Notes: generated by a model not told the origin, from the letters alone. A stretch of 64,000 bases of DNA from Methylotenera sp. L2L1 (GCF_000744605.1 NZ_JQMG01000001.1:372001-436000), one strand, 5' to 3'. Positions 23,852 through 34,502 are shown, counted from the first letter of the stretch. Program-made: numbers and translations.

Positions 23852-26800
23852 TCACCCCGAGAAAAATGTAAGGCGATTACGTCCTGCATTTTTAGATTGA
23901 TACATCGCAATATCTGCTTGTTTCAATACTTCATCAACGCTATTGGTATGCTTGCTAAAGATAGCCACCCCCATACTTGGGGTACTGGTGTGCAAGTACC
24001 CATCAAAATCAAACGTATTATTTAAGGCCTGTAATATTTTTTGACCTATCGCCTCTACATAAGACTTTGCTTGCTCCAGCTCTACCGATAAATCTTCAAC
24101 CAAAATAACAAACTCGTCACCGCCCAGCCTGGCAACGGTATCATGATCTCTGACACATTTTTTCAATCTTTGCGCCACTTCCTGAAGCAAAGCATCCCCT
24201 TTATCATGGCCTAAAGTATCATTCAGCTGTTTAAAGTTATCTAAATCTATAAAAACCACAGCGCCAAACTGTGCTTTTCTGCGAGCAGAAGATAATGCTT
24301 GCTCGATACGATCTAGCAATAACCTTCGATTGGGCAGAGCGGTCAACGCGTCATAAAACGCAAGCTTACGCACTTCCTCTTCTGCATTGATACGCATCGT
24401 GATATCTGAGTTAATGGAAAATATTGACTTTGGCTTACCATTCGCATCGCGCATCAATGTCCAGTGACTTTCAATAATCAGTTTATTGCCACCTTTATGC
24501 CGCTCGGTCACTTCACCTTTCCACTCCCCTTTTTCCAGCAAAACTTCCAATGCATTTTTAAGGATATTTTGGTCTTGGTGTAAAAGTTTATGAATCGGAT
24601 GATTCACTATTTCTTCCGAACTCCACCCATACAGCGCTTCTGCGCCTTTATTCCAGTACTTCACCATCAGATTCATATCATGAATCACAATAGCATCATT
24701 TGTTCTATCAAGTAACGATGCCTGCTCTTGAATGATTAGGTCATCATTGAGCCGCTCTAGTTCGCTCGCGGTGCGTGCTGCAAAAATCTTAAGAATAGAC
24801 TTAATCAAGTCTTCGGATTGCGCTTGTATCGCTTGCTTAAAAAATACAAACAACAACCCGATATCGTTTCCTTTTGAGTCATACAAACACAAGCCTGCAA
24901 AGGCATGAAACGGATGAAATCTCATTAGGCTTAAATTGGGGAAATCTTTATCCGCATGATTTTTTATAATAATCAAATCGCTATCACCAAAGAAAGTTTT
25001 GGCAACCGCATCTGGGACGTCATACTCAAAATTCTCTTTAAATTCCTGCCCTACTGATACAGCCAACATGCTCGCTTTTAATGGCTTTCTTGATTGCAAT
25101 TGAGCAATATACCCTGCATCTGCACCCAAAGTTTCTGTCATGCTCGCAACAAGTTTTTTAAAGAAATCAGAACTAATGCTACTAGTAACAGTGATTGCAA
25201 CCTTGATCATGGCATCACTTAAACGCTGGCGTTGCCGTTCTGCCCGAATATTGCTGATTCCTGTGCCTAAGTTATCAGTAAGCTCTTGTAGCAACTCGAC
25301 CTCACCGTCCGAAAACCTTCGCACCTCAGTCGAATATAACGCCAACATCCCAATTGTTTCCTGCCTATCTTTGAGTGGCAGTACAACAAGTCCTCGGTAG
25401 CCATGTTGCTTAGCTAATACTTTAAAGTGAAACGACTCATCTAACAGCAAATCTTCAGCCACATACGGCTTGCCAGTTCTGATCACTTTGCCGGCAGGCC
25501 CTTGATGAGTAGACCCATCATCTGCCCAACTTAAGTTAATCGTTTCAAGATAACTTTTGCCTGAGTCTCCAAAAAACGCTTGAGGACTGATACTCTTAGA
25601 TTCGTCATGCTCAGCATAACCAACCCATGCCATGCCATAACCGCCCATCTCTACCGCAATCCGGCAGATCTCAATCATGAGCCTTTTCTCATCATTAATC
25701 TGAGTAATTGCATGATTGGCTTTACTTAACATGAGCAAGGCTCGATTAAGCCATGCCAAGTCTAGCTCAAATTTTTTACGTGAGGTGATGTCTTGGAGTG
25801 CGCCAATCAGCTTGACAACTCGACCATCAACCATGACGGGGGAGCCTTGAGACCTTACCCAAAGTGGCTTATTCTTCGCAGTAATAAATGGCAACTCTAG
25901 ATCCCATGTCGACCCATTGTCTATACTATCTTTAACGGCGGCAAGAATAGTGGCCCTAGCCTCCGATGGATAAAATGCAATCGCCTGCTCTAGTGGCGGG
26001 GGCGCCATCGTATCTAACTCATGAATCTTAAAAACCTCTTTAGTCCATTTAATTTGATTGTTATGCAGATCCAGCTGCCATCCGCCTACTTTGGCCATTT
26101 CACCTGTTATCTCTAAAATAGACGTTAGGTTTCTTAGGGAGTTTTGTGTCTCAATCTCAGAGGTAATGTCACGTGCAACCCCCATGTAGCCAAGCAACAC
26201 GCCAGAATCATCAATAAGCGCAGTCACTGAGAGATTGACTGTTATTTTGAGTCCATCCTTACGAATATAAGTCCATCTTCTACTATCACAATAGCCACGC
26301 TTAGCTCTCAACACAAACACTTCAAAGCCAGGTTCAATCGTTTCACCAAATTCATGACTCAGTGTTTTAGCATATTCAATAACCTCAGTATGCTCGTGAA
26401 AAATTTCAGGCGTGGACTTTCCTACCATTTCATCAGCACGGTACCCAAGCATCTTTTCAGCACCCTGATTAAAGCTTGTAATCACGCCATCAGGCGTGGT
26501 TGAAATAATTGACTCATCAGCACTATTCAAAAGTGCATCGTAGAAGATGGTTGAGTTGGCAAGTTTTTTAGAAATATCTGCTGTTTCGAGTAGCACTTTT
26601 CGATGCTCTAATTCAGACATCACTTGCTTTGCAATTCGCTTGAGAGATGTACGTTGGCTCTGATCCAACTTTCGTGGGACATTATCAATAACGCATAACG
26701 TACCCAATTTACTGCCATTATTTGCCGTTAAGGGAAAGCCTGCATAAAAGCGAATGTGAGGATCGCTAGTGACCAGTGGATTATCTTTAAAACGCTCATC

Positions 26801-27082
26801 TTGATGCGCGTCTCTGACTTCAAATAAGGCATCGTCTAATATGGCATGACCACAAAATGAGACATCACGACTGGTCTCAGTGGATGCCAGCCCATACGAA
26901 CTCTTGAACCATTGCCTTGATGAATCAACAAAGGTAATCAGTGATATTGGTGTTCCACATATCTCCGAAGCAAGCTTTGTTAAATTATCAAAGACTTCCT
27001 CAGGTGCCGAATCCAGTATCTGATAATCGGTTAACGTTTGGAGTCTGGTTAATTCATCTATTGTAACTTTGGGGCTTATCAA
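23852..27082 (-). CDS. Multi-sensor diguanylate cyclase: GAF-PAS-PAS-GAF-GAF-PAS-GGDEF
   Basis: A 1076-residue cytoplasmic sensor without membrane helices. In order: GAF (~25-165, PISLITFVDSSRQWFKSSYG), PAS (~175-300, STTPDGVITSFNQGAEKMLGY), PAS (~315-440), GAF (~455-605), a second GAF-like domain (~625-765), PAS (~775-895, VIHDMNLMVKYWNKGAEALYGW) and GGDEF (~900-1070). The active site is an intact GGDEF with inhibitory RDHD five residues before. It would make c-di-GMP in response to several small-molecule or redox cues. The gene is convergent with the membrane cyclase before it and divergent from the PAS chemoreceptor. Confidence 0.92.
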   Translation of the reverse strand: MISPKVTIDELTRLQTLTDYQILDSAPEEVFDNLTKLASEICGTPISLITFVDSSRQWFKSSYGLASTETSRDVSFCGHAILDDALFEVRDAHQDERFKDNPLVTSDPHIRFYAGFPLTANNGSKLGTLCVIDNVPRKLDQSQRTSLKRIAKQVMSELEHRKVLLETADISKKLANSTIFYDALLNSADESIISTTPDGVITSFNQGAEKMLGYRADEMVGKSTPEIFHEHTEVIEYAKTLSHEFGETIEPGFEVFVLRAKRGYCDSRRWTYIRKDGLKITVNLSVTALIDDSGVLLGYMGVARDITSEIETQNSLRNLTSILEITGEMAKVGGWQLDLHNNQIKWTKEVFKIHELDTMAPPPLEQAIAFYPSEARATILAAVKDSIDNGSTWDLELPFITAKNKPLWVRSQGSPVMVDGRVVKLIGALQDITSRKKFELDLAWLNRALLMLSKANHAITQINDEKRLMIEICRIAVEMGGYGMAWVGYAEHDESKSISPQAFFGDSGKSYLETINLSWADDGSTHQGPAGKVIRTGKPYVAEDLLLDESFHFKVLAKQHGYRGLVVLPLKDRQETIGMLALYSTEVRRFSDGEVELLQELTDNLGTGISNIRAERQRQRLSDAMIKVAITVTSSISSDFFKKLVASMTETLGADAGYIAQLQSRKPLKASMLAVSVGQEFKENFEYDVPDAVAKTFFGDSDLIIIKNHADKDFPNLSLMRFHPFHAFAGLCLYDSKGNDIGLLFVFFKQAIQAQSEDLIKSILKIFAARTASELERLNDDLIIQEQASLLDRTNDAIVIHDMNLMVKYWNKGAEALYGWSSEEIVNHPIHKLLHQDQNILKNALEVLLEKGEWKGEVTERHKGGNKLIIESHWTLMRDANGKPKSIFSINSDITMRINAEEEVRKLAFYDALTALPNRRLLLDRIEQALSSARRKAQFGAVVFIDLDNFKQLNDTLGHDKGDALLQEVAQRLKKCVRDHDTVARLGGDEFVILVEDLSVELEQAKSYVEAIGQKILQALNNTFDFDGYLHTSTPSMGVAIFSKHTNSVDEVLKQADIAMYQSKNAGRNRLTFFSG

Positions 27083-27360
27083 TTCTCTTCCTCGTTTTAA
27101 GAAAGTAATTATTGCCTTAGCAATAGACCATCATGAATCTAAATGTACTGATTAATACAAATTTAGCCATATTGCTTAATTATATTGCTTATACGATGAC
27201 TTTTGATATTGAAAGTATAGTAAATTTAGTCAACCATATTAAAACTATTATCAACTAAACAAATTGCGTGGTTAAATCTATTTAAATAGTCATAAAAATG
27301 TCATCAAGCTACTTTGTATTTTTGGGTATATTTTAACGAAACATCTCGGGGATATTAATT

Positions 27361-29835
27361 ATGTTGCTTAATCTATTTGGTAATAACAATAAACGTACCA
27401 CCAAAGTCACAATAGAAGAACTCACCTCATTAAGAGGGCAGGTAGAAGCAATTAATAAATCCCAAGGCGTCATAGAATTCAATTTGGATGGTACTGTTAC
27501 CTACGCCAATCAGAACTTTCTAAACGTGATTGGCTACAGTGCCGATGAGGCCATAGGCAAACACCACAGCACATTTGTAGAAGACTCCACTAAGAACAGC
27601 CAGGAATACAAAAGATTCTGGGCAAAACTCAATCGTGGAGAATTCGATACCGGCATCTATAAGCGCATTGCAAAAGATGGCCGTGAAATATGGATTCAAG
27701 CAAGTTACAACCCTATTCTTGACGACACAGGTAACCCATATAAAGTGGTTAAATTTGCCACTGAGATTACTGCACAGATCATAAAAGATGCCGATGCCGC
27801 TGGGCAAATAAATGCGATTAACAAAACGCAAGGGGTGATTGAGTTTACGCTAGACGGCCACATCTTGAACGTGAATGAGAATTTTGCTGATGTCACCGGC
27901 TATGCACCCGCCGAAATTGTAGGTAAACACCACAGTATGTTTGTCGATGCTGCCTACAAACAAAGTCCAGAATATAAATCATTCTGGAAAAAACTAAGTG
28001 AAGGAAAATCCAGTTCTGGCCAATACAAGCGTATTGATAAAAAAGGTAATCAAGTTTGGCTACAGGCTTCATATAATCCAATCTTCGACCTTAATGGTAA
28101 ACCTTACAAGGTGGTTAAATACGCAGTAGATATCAGCACTCAAAAAGATACTGAAGCGTTAATAGAAGGTGAATTAGAAGCAATCGGGCATTCATTAGGG
28201 GTTATTGCTTTTACGCCTGACGGTCATGTTACTGAAGTCAATCAGTCGTTTCTAAACACACTAGGCTACACTGAACAAGAGGCGATTGGTCAACATCATC
28301 GTTTGTTCGTAGATGAAACCTACGCACGTAGCGATGAGTACCGTGAGTTCTGGGCAAAACTCAACCGTGGTGAATACGAACATAACATCTATAAACGCTT
28401 TGGTAAGCAAAAAAAGGAAGTCTGGATCCAGGCTTCTTACAACCCCATTAAAGATGTAAACGGCAAAGTAGTGAAAGTGGTCAAGTTCGCTGTAGATATT
28501 ACTTCAGAAAAGACAAAGCTAGTCGATTTGCAAGGTCAGATGGATGCGATTAATAACAATCAAGGCGTGATTGAATTCTCGTTAGATGCCAAAGTGGTTT
28601 CAGTTAACCAAAACTTTCTCGACATCATGGGCTACACCGAAACAGAGGCAATTGGCAAACCCCATAGTACGTTTGTTGACCCAATCACCGCAGCAAGTGA
28701 AGAGTATCGGGAGTTCTGGGCAAAACTTAGACGTGGAGAGTTTGATAGCAACCAATACAAACGTGTTGGCAAGGGTGGTAAAGAAGTATGGCTACAAGCA
28801 AGTTACAACCCTATCCGTAATATGAATGGAAAAGTAATTAAAGTGGTTAAATTTGCCACCGATGTAACTGAGTCTGCCAAAATTAATGAAAGCCTCGCAA
28901 AGGCTGTCAAAGAAATTAATCATGTCGTAGAGCTCACCAAACACAATGACCTATCAGAGCGCGTTAGCTTATCCGGAAAAACTGGCAATATGCTGAACTT
29001 AAGTGAAGGCATCAATGCCTTGATAGACGGTATGGTCGACATTGTGATGCATGTTAAAGAAGCCGGAGAAACCATTAACACCGCCGCTGGTGAAATTGCA
29101 GCAGGCAATTCTGATTTATCACAGCGTACCGAAGAACAGGCGTCCTCTTTAGAAGAGACCGCAGCGAGCATGGAGCAACTGGCATCGACGGTTAAAGCCA
29201 GTGCTGAAAACTCAAAAATCGCTAACAGTCTCGCTAACTCAGCCTCTAGCGTTGCACTGCAAGGTGGGCAGGTAGTGGCTGATGTTGTCACCACCATGAA
29301 TTCAATTAGCAACAGTGCTTCTAAGATTCATGACATTATCAGCGTGATTGATGGCATCGCGTTTCAAACCAACATCTTGGCATTAAATGCTGCGGTAGAA
29401 GCAGCACGTGCTGGTGAACAAGGACGTGGATTCGCGGTCGTCGCGGCAGAAGTGCGCAACTTAGCCCAGCGCTCTGCGGTTGCCGCTAAAGAAATTAAAG
29501 AGCTAATTACCAATTCAGTTAATCAAGTATCTGATGGTACAAAACTCGTTGAAAAAGCTGGCCATACGATGGATGAAATTGTTACTTCAGTTAAAAAAGT
29601 AACTGACATCATCAGTGAAATTTCGCAAGCAACCCAAGAGCAAAGCACAGGGATTGATCAAGTTAACGAAGCCGTGACGCAAATGGATGAAGTGACTCAG
29701 CAAAACGCGGCATTGGTCGAACAAGCGGCAGCGGCGGCAGAATCATTACTTGGGCAATCAAACAGTTTAATGGAGGCCGTCAATATATACAGATTAGCCG
29801 CTAGCCACCAAACTCAAATACTTAGACTAACTTAA
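27361..29835 (+). CDS. Soluble chemoreceptor with four tandem PAS domains
   Basis: A methyl-accepting chemotaxis protein of 824 residues without a membrane segment. Four PAS units of ~122 residues each (start residues ~23, 146, 268, 390) are near copies; each carries the GVIEF..DG..xxVNQNF core, KHHSxFVD, a YREFWAKLxRGE segment and the ending VWLQASYNPI..NGK..KVVKFA. A short HAMP-like linker (~515-570) leads to the signalling domain, whose tip reads IDGIAFQTNILALNAAVEAARAGEQGRGFAVVAAEVRNLA (the CheA/CheW contact hairpin). There is no C-terminal CheR-docking pentapeptide. It probably reports redox or flavin/haem state, as in Aer-like receptors, but the cofactor is unknown. Confidence 0.95.
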   Translation: MLLNLFGNNNKRTTKVTIEELTSLRGQVEAINKSQGVIEFNLDGTVTYANQNFLNVIGYSADEAIGKHHSTFVEDSTKNSQEYKRFWAKLNRGEFDTGIYKRIAKDGREIWIQASYNPILDDTGNPYKVVKFATEITAQIIKDADAAGQINAINKTQGVIEFTLDGHILNVNENFADVTGYAPAEIVGKHHSMFVDAAYKQSPEYKSFWKKLSEGKSSSGQYKRIDKKGNQVWLQASYNPIFDLNGKPYKVVKYAVDISTQKDTEALIEGELEAIGHSLGVIAFTPDGHVTEVNQSFLNTLGYTEQEAIGQHHRLFVDETYARSDEYREFWAKLNRGEYEHNIYKRFGKQKKEVWIQASYNPIKDVNGKVVKVVKFAVDITSEKTKLVDLQGQMDAINNNQGVIEFSLDAKVVSVNQNFLDIMGYTETEAIGKPHSTFVDPITAASEEYREFWAKLRRGEFDSNQYKRVGKGGKEVWLQASYNPIRNMNGKVIKVVKFATDVTESAKINESLAKAVKEINHVVELTKHNDLSERVSLSGKTGNMLNLSEGINALIDGMVDIVMHVKEAGETINTAAGEIAAGNSDLSQRTEEQASSLEETAASMEQLASTVKASAENSKIANSLANSASSVALQGGQVVADVVTTMNSISNSASKIHDIISVIDGIAFQTNILALNAAVEAARAGEQGRGFAVVAAEVRNLAQRSAVAAKEIKELITNSVNQVSDGTKLVEKAGHTMDEIVTSVKKVTDIISEISQATQEQSTGIDQVNEAVTQMDEVTQQNAALVEQAAAAAESLLGQSNSLMEAVNIYRLAASHQTQILRLT

Positions 29836-29860
29836 AAACGTGCTAACTCATTAAGGTAGA

Positions 29861-31177
29861 TTAATGCATTAAGTGTTGCGGCTCGTTTTTTGGATAGACG
29901 CGCACCAATAAAATACGTGGCCCAGCCATTTTTTTGATCACGACAACAAATTGATCAAACTCAATGCGCTGGCCCTCTTTCGGCAACTCTGTCAGCTTCC
30001 ACAATACTAGACCTGCCACAGTATCTGCTTCGGCTGACTCAATATCAATGCCAAGCGTTCGCTCTAGCGTGTTAATCGGAATAGTACCCTTACCGAGTAA
30101 AGAACCATCATCAAGCTTTGTCCACTCGCTTTGTGATGGTCTAAACTCATCACGAATATCACCTACTAGAGCCGAGAGTAGATTATCTAAAGTAATAAAT
30201 CCAATAGGTGGTTTATTTTCATAAGCCACAACCGTTAAATGTGGTGCGCCTTGTTGCAGTTGCCTAAATAACTCAGTAGCGAAGATATCTGGAGAAACTA
30301 ATTTCACAGGACGGAGTAAACTTTGTATGTCAGTAAAGTCAGCATCCTTACTTAAGGCGATAAAGAGATCCTTAATATGAACAATCCCTTTTACTTGCCC
30401 ATCATTTGTCATAAATGGATAACGACTATAACGATGCTGTGCAATACGAGCTAGATTAACCTTAAAAGACTCTTTTTCTAATAGCACTGCAGCATCTTGG
30501 AATGGATGCATTAAATCAGACACCTTTAGTTCTCTGAAATCAATCGCCTGCGCTAGCACTTTCCATTCAGACGAGTTAAATTGCTCACTGGGGCGTGAGC
30601 TCCTAAGAATCAGCTTTAACTCATCAGGTGAATACTGTGCATCATGCCCGTCTTTAGTGCTAAGTTTTAAAGTGCTAATCACCACACCAGCGCTTTTGTT
30701 CAGCAACCAAATAGCAGGAAACATAAACCAATAGAATGCGTACAAAGCTGGCGCAGTCCATAGACCAACACGCTCGGCCATGCGAATAGCCAATGTTTTG
30801 GGGACTAACTCACCTAACACAATGTGAAGATATGAAATGGTAAAAAAGGCAATCACAAAAGCAATCCCATGGATCAGTTTCTGACTTGCAATGCCAACCT
30901 GGACCAATGCTGGCTCAATTAATGCGGCGAATGCTGGCTCACCAACCCAACCAAGACCTAGCGACGCTAGTGTAATACCAAGCTGACAGGCGGAGAGATA
31001 CTCGTCCAAACTACCATGCACTTTGGCCAGCATGCGCCCGCGCCAACCCAAGCTTTTGGCAATGGCTCGAACACGCGTGCTGCGTAACTTAACCAAGCCA
31101 AATTCGGCTGCTACAAAAAAACCATTAAGAAGAACTAAAAGAAACGCGACAAAAACTAAAAATAAGTTACTGCTCAT
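29861..31177 (-). CDS. HlyC/CorC-family transporter (CNNM-CBS-CorC domains)
   Basis: A 438-residue inner-membrane protein. The N-terminal DUF21/CNNM domain (~1-195, four helices; FLVLLNGFFVAAEFGLVKLRSTR) is followed by a CBS pair (~205-330, VKGIVHIKDLFIAL and GFITLDNLLSALVGDI) and the C-terminal CorC_HlyC domain (~345-425, TVAGLVLWKLTELPKEG). The family is linked to magnesium/cobalt efflux and membrane-stress tolerance. It is convergent with the chemoreceptor gene, 25 bp apart. A second member of the family lies at 47637. Confidence 0.92.
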   Translation of the reverse strand: MSSNLFLVFVAFLLVLLNGFFVAAEFGLVKLRSTRVRAIAKSLGWRGRMLAKVHGSLDEYLSACQLGITLASLGLGWVGEPAFAALIEPALVQVGIASQKLIHGIAFVIAFFTISYLHIVLGELVPKTLAIRMAERVGLWTAPALYAFYWFMFPAIWLLNKSAGVVISTLKLSTKDGHDAQYSPDELKLILRSSRPSEQFNSSEWKVLAQAIDFRELKVSDLMHPFQDAAVLLEKESFKVNLARIAQHRYSRYPFMTNDGQVKGIVHIKDLFIALSKDADFTDIQSLLRPVKLVSPDIFATELFRQLQQGAPHLTVVAYENKPPIGFITLDNLLSALVGDIRDEFRPSQSEWTKLDDGSLLGKGTIPINTLERTLGIDIESAEADTVAGLVLWKLTELPKEGQRIEFDQFVVVIKKMAGPRILLVRVYPKNEPQHLMH

Positions 31178-31343
31178 ATGTGGCCAAGTACTGGCTTTTA
31201 CCTAGATATAAAACTAGGTGTAAGTTTGCACTATTTTTGGTGTTTCACCTATTTTTATAAAAAGTGATTCTGTAACTCACCATTTTTCAGCAAGTTACAA
31301 CTCCCATTGAGGGTTTGAACTAGATTTATTGTTTGAATCAGGC

Positions 31344-33230
31344 TTATTGTTTGACTAGTTTTTTTATCCAGCTACTTGAAGGCTCAGGCTTGCTATACAA
31401 ATAACCTTGGTGAATAACCTCTGCTCTTGCATTCAAAAAGTCTGCCTGCTCTTTGGTTTCAACCCCTTCAGCCACCACATTTAGCTTCATGTGTTTAGCA
31501 ATCGCCAATACAGACTCCACTAAAGCCGCATCATCTGGGTCATTTGGCGCATCCTGAACAAAGGTTTTATCTATTTTCAACTCATGAATAGGCAGTCGCT
31601 TTAAATGGCTCAGTGAAGAATAACCTGTACCAAAATCATCAAGAGCGAAGTGAATCCCCAGTAAAGTAAGTTCCGTCATTTTGGCAATCACTTCACTAAT
31701 ATTATCTATCACCAAGCCCTCGGTCACTTCGAGCGTCAAGTGCGTTGGGTCAGCGCCAGTATCAGCAAGAATCTTTTTAATGCTGGTCACAAAACCACGC
31801 TGACGAAAATGTCTTGGGCTAATATTAACGGAGACTCTAAGCGGCAAACTGTAGACATCTTGCCCTGCCAAGATTCGGCAGGCTTGCGTCAGCACCCACA
31901 CATCAACATCAACAATCAAGTCGGTTTCTTCAGCTACAGGAATAAATAAAGAAGGTGGCACTAGCCCTCGCTCCGGATGCTGCCACCTAACCAATGCCTC
32001 CGCACCTACAACCATGCCTGCAGCATTCACTTGCGACTGCAGGTATAACATGAGCTCACCAGCAGGTATCGCCATCCGTAGCTCACGCTCAATCTTAAAG
32101 CGTTGCTCAGCCACACTGGCCATAGATTGCTCAAACAGAATGCTCTGATTTCCGCCATTCTGTTTAGCACGATGCATTGCCGTATCTGCGCGGCGAAATA
32201 CATCACCGGCTTTATCTTCTGCATTGACTGGAAAAGTCGTAATACCGATACTGCTTGAAACTGCGACCTCATCTTCATCCAGTTGCATCGGAAATTTTAG
32301 CGCGATTCTAATCCGGTCTGCCAGCTGATACGCAGCGGAATCAATATCGACGGTATTACTTGAATGATTGTTGATTAACACAGCGAACTCATCGGCAGAC
32401 ATTCTGGCGAATGCACCCTCAGCTTCGATAAGTGGCTTGAGCCTATCCGCCACTAAACACAACAACATGTCACCAACAGCATGCCCGCGCGCATCGTTCA
32501 ACGTTTTAAAGCGATCCAAGTTCAACAAGATAAGCGCGCCTTTATCTCCACTACTTTTACATAACGATAAAGCATGATTAAGACGATCAATCTGCAGCGA
32601 ACGATTTGGTAGCCCAGTTAATGAGTCATAGTATGCCAAGCGGTGCAACTCACCACGGCTAACTTCTTTTTCTTCATAGTCCTGAAAAAGCAGGCAAACC
32701 AACATCGTTGCAACTGGATAAAACAACATGATGGTTGGCCCCAGTTCTTTATCGACCTGAACACCAATGCCACCTGGCAGGTACAAGAACAACAGCAACA
32801 TGATGGCATGTACCAAGAAGCCAGCCCCCATCAACGGAAGAACCTTCAGCGAGCCACCAACGCTTTTTCGATAATAGTAAAAGGCAACGCCTATTAACGT
32901 GGAGACAATGACAACAGCCACCCCTACATAAACGCCAGCGCCGCCTAGCCATATTCTATATGCACCAATCATCAAGGCACTAATCAATCCAGCAATGGGA
33001 CCGCCAAACATACCGACAACAAACAAAATGATTGAGCGACCATCAAAAATCAAGCCATTACTGTATTGCACAGGCGTCATCATCCCAACGACACCGGCAA
33101 TGCCGAATAAGAATCCAAAAAGTAAGGTGTGCGTTAATGGATTCTTTTCATGACGAGACAATGTGATTTGGTAAACCGTCGTGAGCGCGACTAACAAGGC
33201 GGTGTTATGAATCAGCTCAATAAAATGCAT
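31344..33230 (-). CDS. Membrane EAL phosphodiesterase with degenerate GGDEF
   Basis: A 628-residue protein expected to degrade cyclic di-GMP. The N-terminal five or six helices (~1-180) resemble the LytS-type 5TM sensory domain (NGLIFDGRSIILFVVGMFGGPIAG). The GGDEF domain (~195-355) has SADEF instead of GGDEF, so it is unlikely to be a cyclase but may bind GTP and regulate. The EAL domain (~370-620) is intact: EALVRWQHP, VNISPRHF, LEVTEG, DDFGTGYSSLSHLKRLPIHELKIDKTFV and VVAEGVE carry the metal and catalytic residues. It is upstream of and co-oriented with the CorC-type gene, 166 bp apart. Confidence 0.93.
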   Translation of the reverse strand: MHFIELIHNTALLVALTTVYQITLSRHEKNPLTHTLLFGFLFGIAGVVGMMTPVQYSNGLIFDGRSIILFVVGMFGGPIAGLISALMIGAYRIWLGGAGVYVGVAVVIVSTLIGVAFYYYRKSVGGSLKVLPLMGAGFLVHAIMLLLFLYLPGGIGVQVDKELGPTIMLFYPVATMLVCLLFQDYEEKEVSRGELHRLAYYDSLTGLPNRSLQIDRLNHALSLCKSSGDKGALILLNLDRFKTLNDARGHAVGDMLLCLVADRLKPLIEAEGAFARMSADEFAVLINNHSSNTVDIDSAAYQLADRIRIALKFPMQLDEDEVAVSSSIGITTFPVNAEDKAGDVFRRADTAMHRAKQNGGNQSILFEQSMASVAEQRFKIERELRMAIPAGELMLYLQSQVNAAGMVVGAEALVRWQHPERGLVPPSLFIPVAEETDLIVDVDVWVLTQACRILAGQDVYSLPLRVSVNISPRHFRQRGFVTSIKKILADTGADPTHLTLEVTEGLVIDNISEVIAKMTELTLLGIHFALDDFGTGYSSLSHLKRLPIHELKIDKTFVQDAPNDPDDAALVESVLAIAKHMKLNVVAEGVETKEQADFLNARAEVIHQGYLYSKPEPSSSWIKKLVKQ

Positions 33231-33438
33231 TACTCCCCCTTAAAGGCACACCAGACAAAATGAGAGGGCATATTAACGTATATGGCCATCTACGGATAAG
33301 CTGTTTATTAAAAATTTACTACTGCGCCTAATAAGCGCAAACTCAATATAAGCGTACAAGCTCGATTAAATTTAAATTATTTGATGCACATGCGCATCAA
33401 TGAAGTCCTTGGTTATACAGAAGTTAAATCAAATACCA

Positions 33439-34392
33439 TCAAAATAACAAAGCATGTTGCTGGCTGGCATTTAAAAATGTCCAGGCAACGATACGGCTTT
33501 TCTTTTGGCCTTGCGACATTTCAATCGTACTGACCTCTAACGCATTTACTTTCTTAAGTGCTCGATAAACGCTGGGCAGATTAGCTGCTTTTGAGATGAG
33601 CGTAGTAAACCACACACATTGTTTTGCATAGTGCTGGCTTTCATTAATCATGGCGGTCACAAAGGCTTCTTCACCACCGTCGCAATATAACTCTGCGTTT
33701 TGTCCGCCAAAATTCAATACGGAAGACTTGTGACTCGAACGATGCTTAGCAAGCTCTTTGCCTAAACCGCGCCACTTGCGCTCTGTGCCAGCTTGCGCTT
33801 CTTCTAAGGATCCATGAAAAGGTGGATTGCACATTGTCAGTGCAAACTTATCTCCTTGTCTGATGATGCCGTTAAAGATAGACGTTGGTGCCGTCTGCAA
33901 CCGTAGCTCAATGTGGCTAGAAAGCGCATTCCCATCCACAATCCGTTGCGCGTTATCTAAAGCCTTAGCATCTATATCAGCCCCTACAAACTGCCACCCA
34001 TATTCACGTGTACCTAGCAGCGGGTAAATCATGTTGGCGCCCACCCCAATATCTAACACACAAACGGATTGACCTTGCGGCACAACACCGGCATTCAATC
34101 TGCTTAGTAAATCGGCAATGTAATGTAAGTAATCCGCACGACCAGGAATCGGTGGGCAAAGATACTGCTTGGGAATATCCCAAACAAGCACCTCGTAAAA
34201 CTGTTTGAGCAATGCCTGATTAAGTGCCTTAACCGCCTGAGCATTAGAAAAGTCGATAGAAGCATCGCCATATTTGTTCAGCTTTACATAAGGAGCCAAT
34301 GCTGAACTAGCCTGAACAAGCTGATCAAAGTCGTAGCGTGCACGATGGCGATTACGCGGATGTAGCTCAGATTTCGTATTATCAGGTTTCAC
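33439..34392 (-). CDS. rlmF: 23S rRNA (adenine-1618-N6)-methyltransferase RlmF
   Basis: Uses S-adenosylmethionine to methylate A1618 of 23S rRNA. The 317-residue protein has the conserved HPRNRH start (here LHPRNRHRARYDF), the SAM-binding VLDIGVGANMIYPLLG (~108-123) and the catalytic NPPF in MCNPPFHGSLEEA (~188-200), with C-terminal family features KSRIVAWTF. Length fits RlmF (~300-320). Monocistronic, next to tRNA-Lys. Confidence 0.95.
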   Translation of the reverse strand: MKPDNTKSELHPRNRHRARYDFDQLVQASSALAPYVKLNKYGDASIDFSNAQAVKALNQALLKQFYEVLVWDIPKQYLCPPIPGRADYLHYIADLLSRLNAGVVPQGQSVCVLDIGVGANMIYPLLGTREYGWQFVGADIDAKALDNAQRIVDGNALSSHIELRLQTAPTSIFNGIIRQGDKFALTMCNPPFHGSLEEAQAGTERKWRGLGKELAKHRSSHKSSVLNFGGQNAELYCDGGEEAFVTAMINESQHYAKQCVWFTTLISKAANLPSVYRALKKVNALEVSTIEMSQGQKKSRIVAWTFLNASQQHALLF

Positions 34393-34466
34393 TAATGTTG
34401 AGCAACCAAATTAAAAACTGTAGGGACTAGATAATGATATTCAATGAAACGTTAATACAAAAGAAA

Positions 34467-34494
34467 AAGGCTTAATCATTTCTGATTAAGCCTT
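34467..34494 (-). terminator. Intrinsic terminator of tRNA-Lys
   Basis: A perfect 12-bp stem AAGGCTTAATCA / TGATTAAGCCTT with a 4-nt loop. On the minus strand it is followed by TTTTTCTTTT, 9 bp beyond the tRNA 3' end. Confidence 0.85.
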
Positions 34495-34502
34495 ATATAT
34501 CT

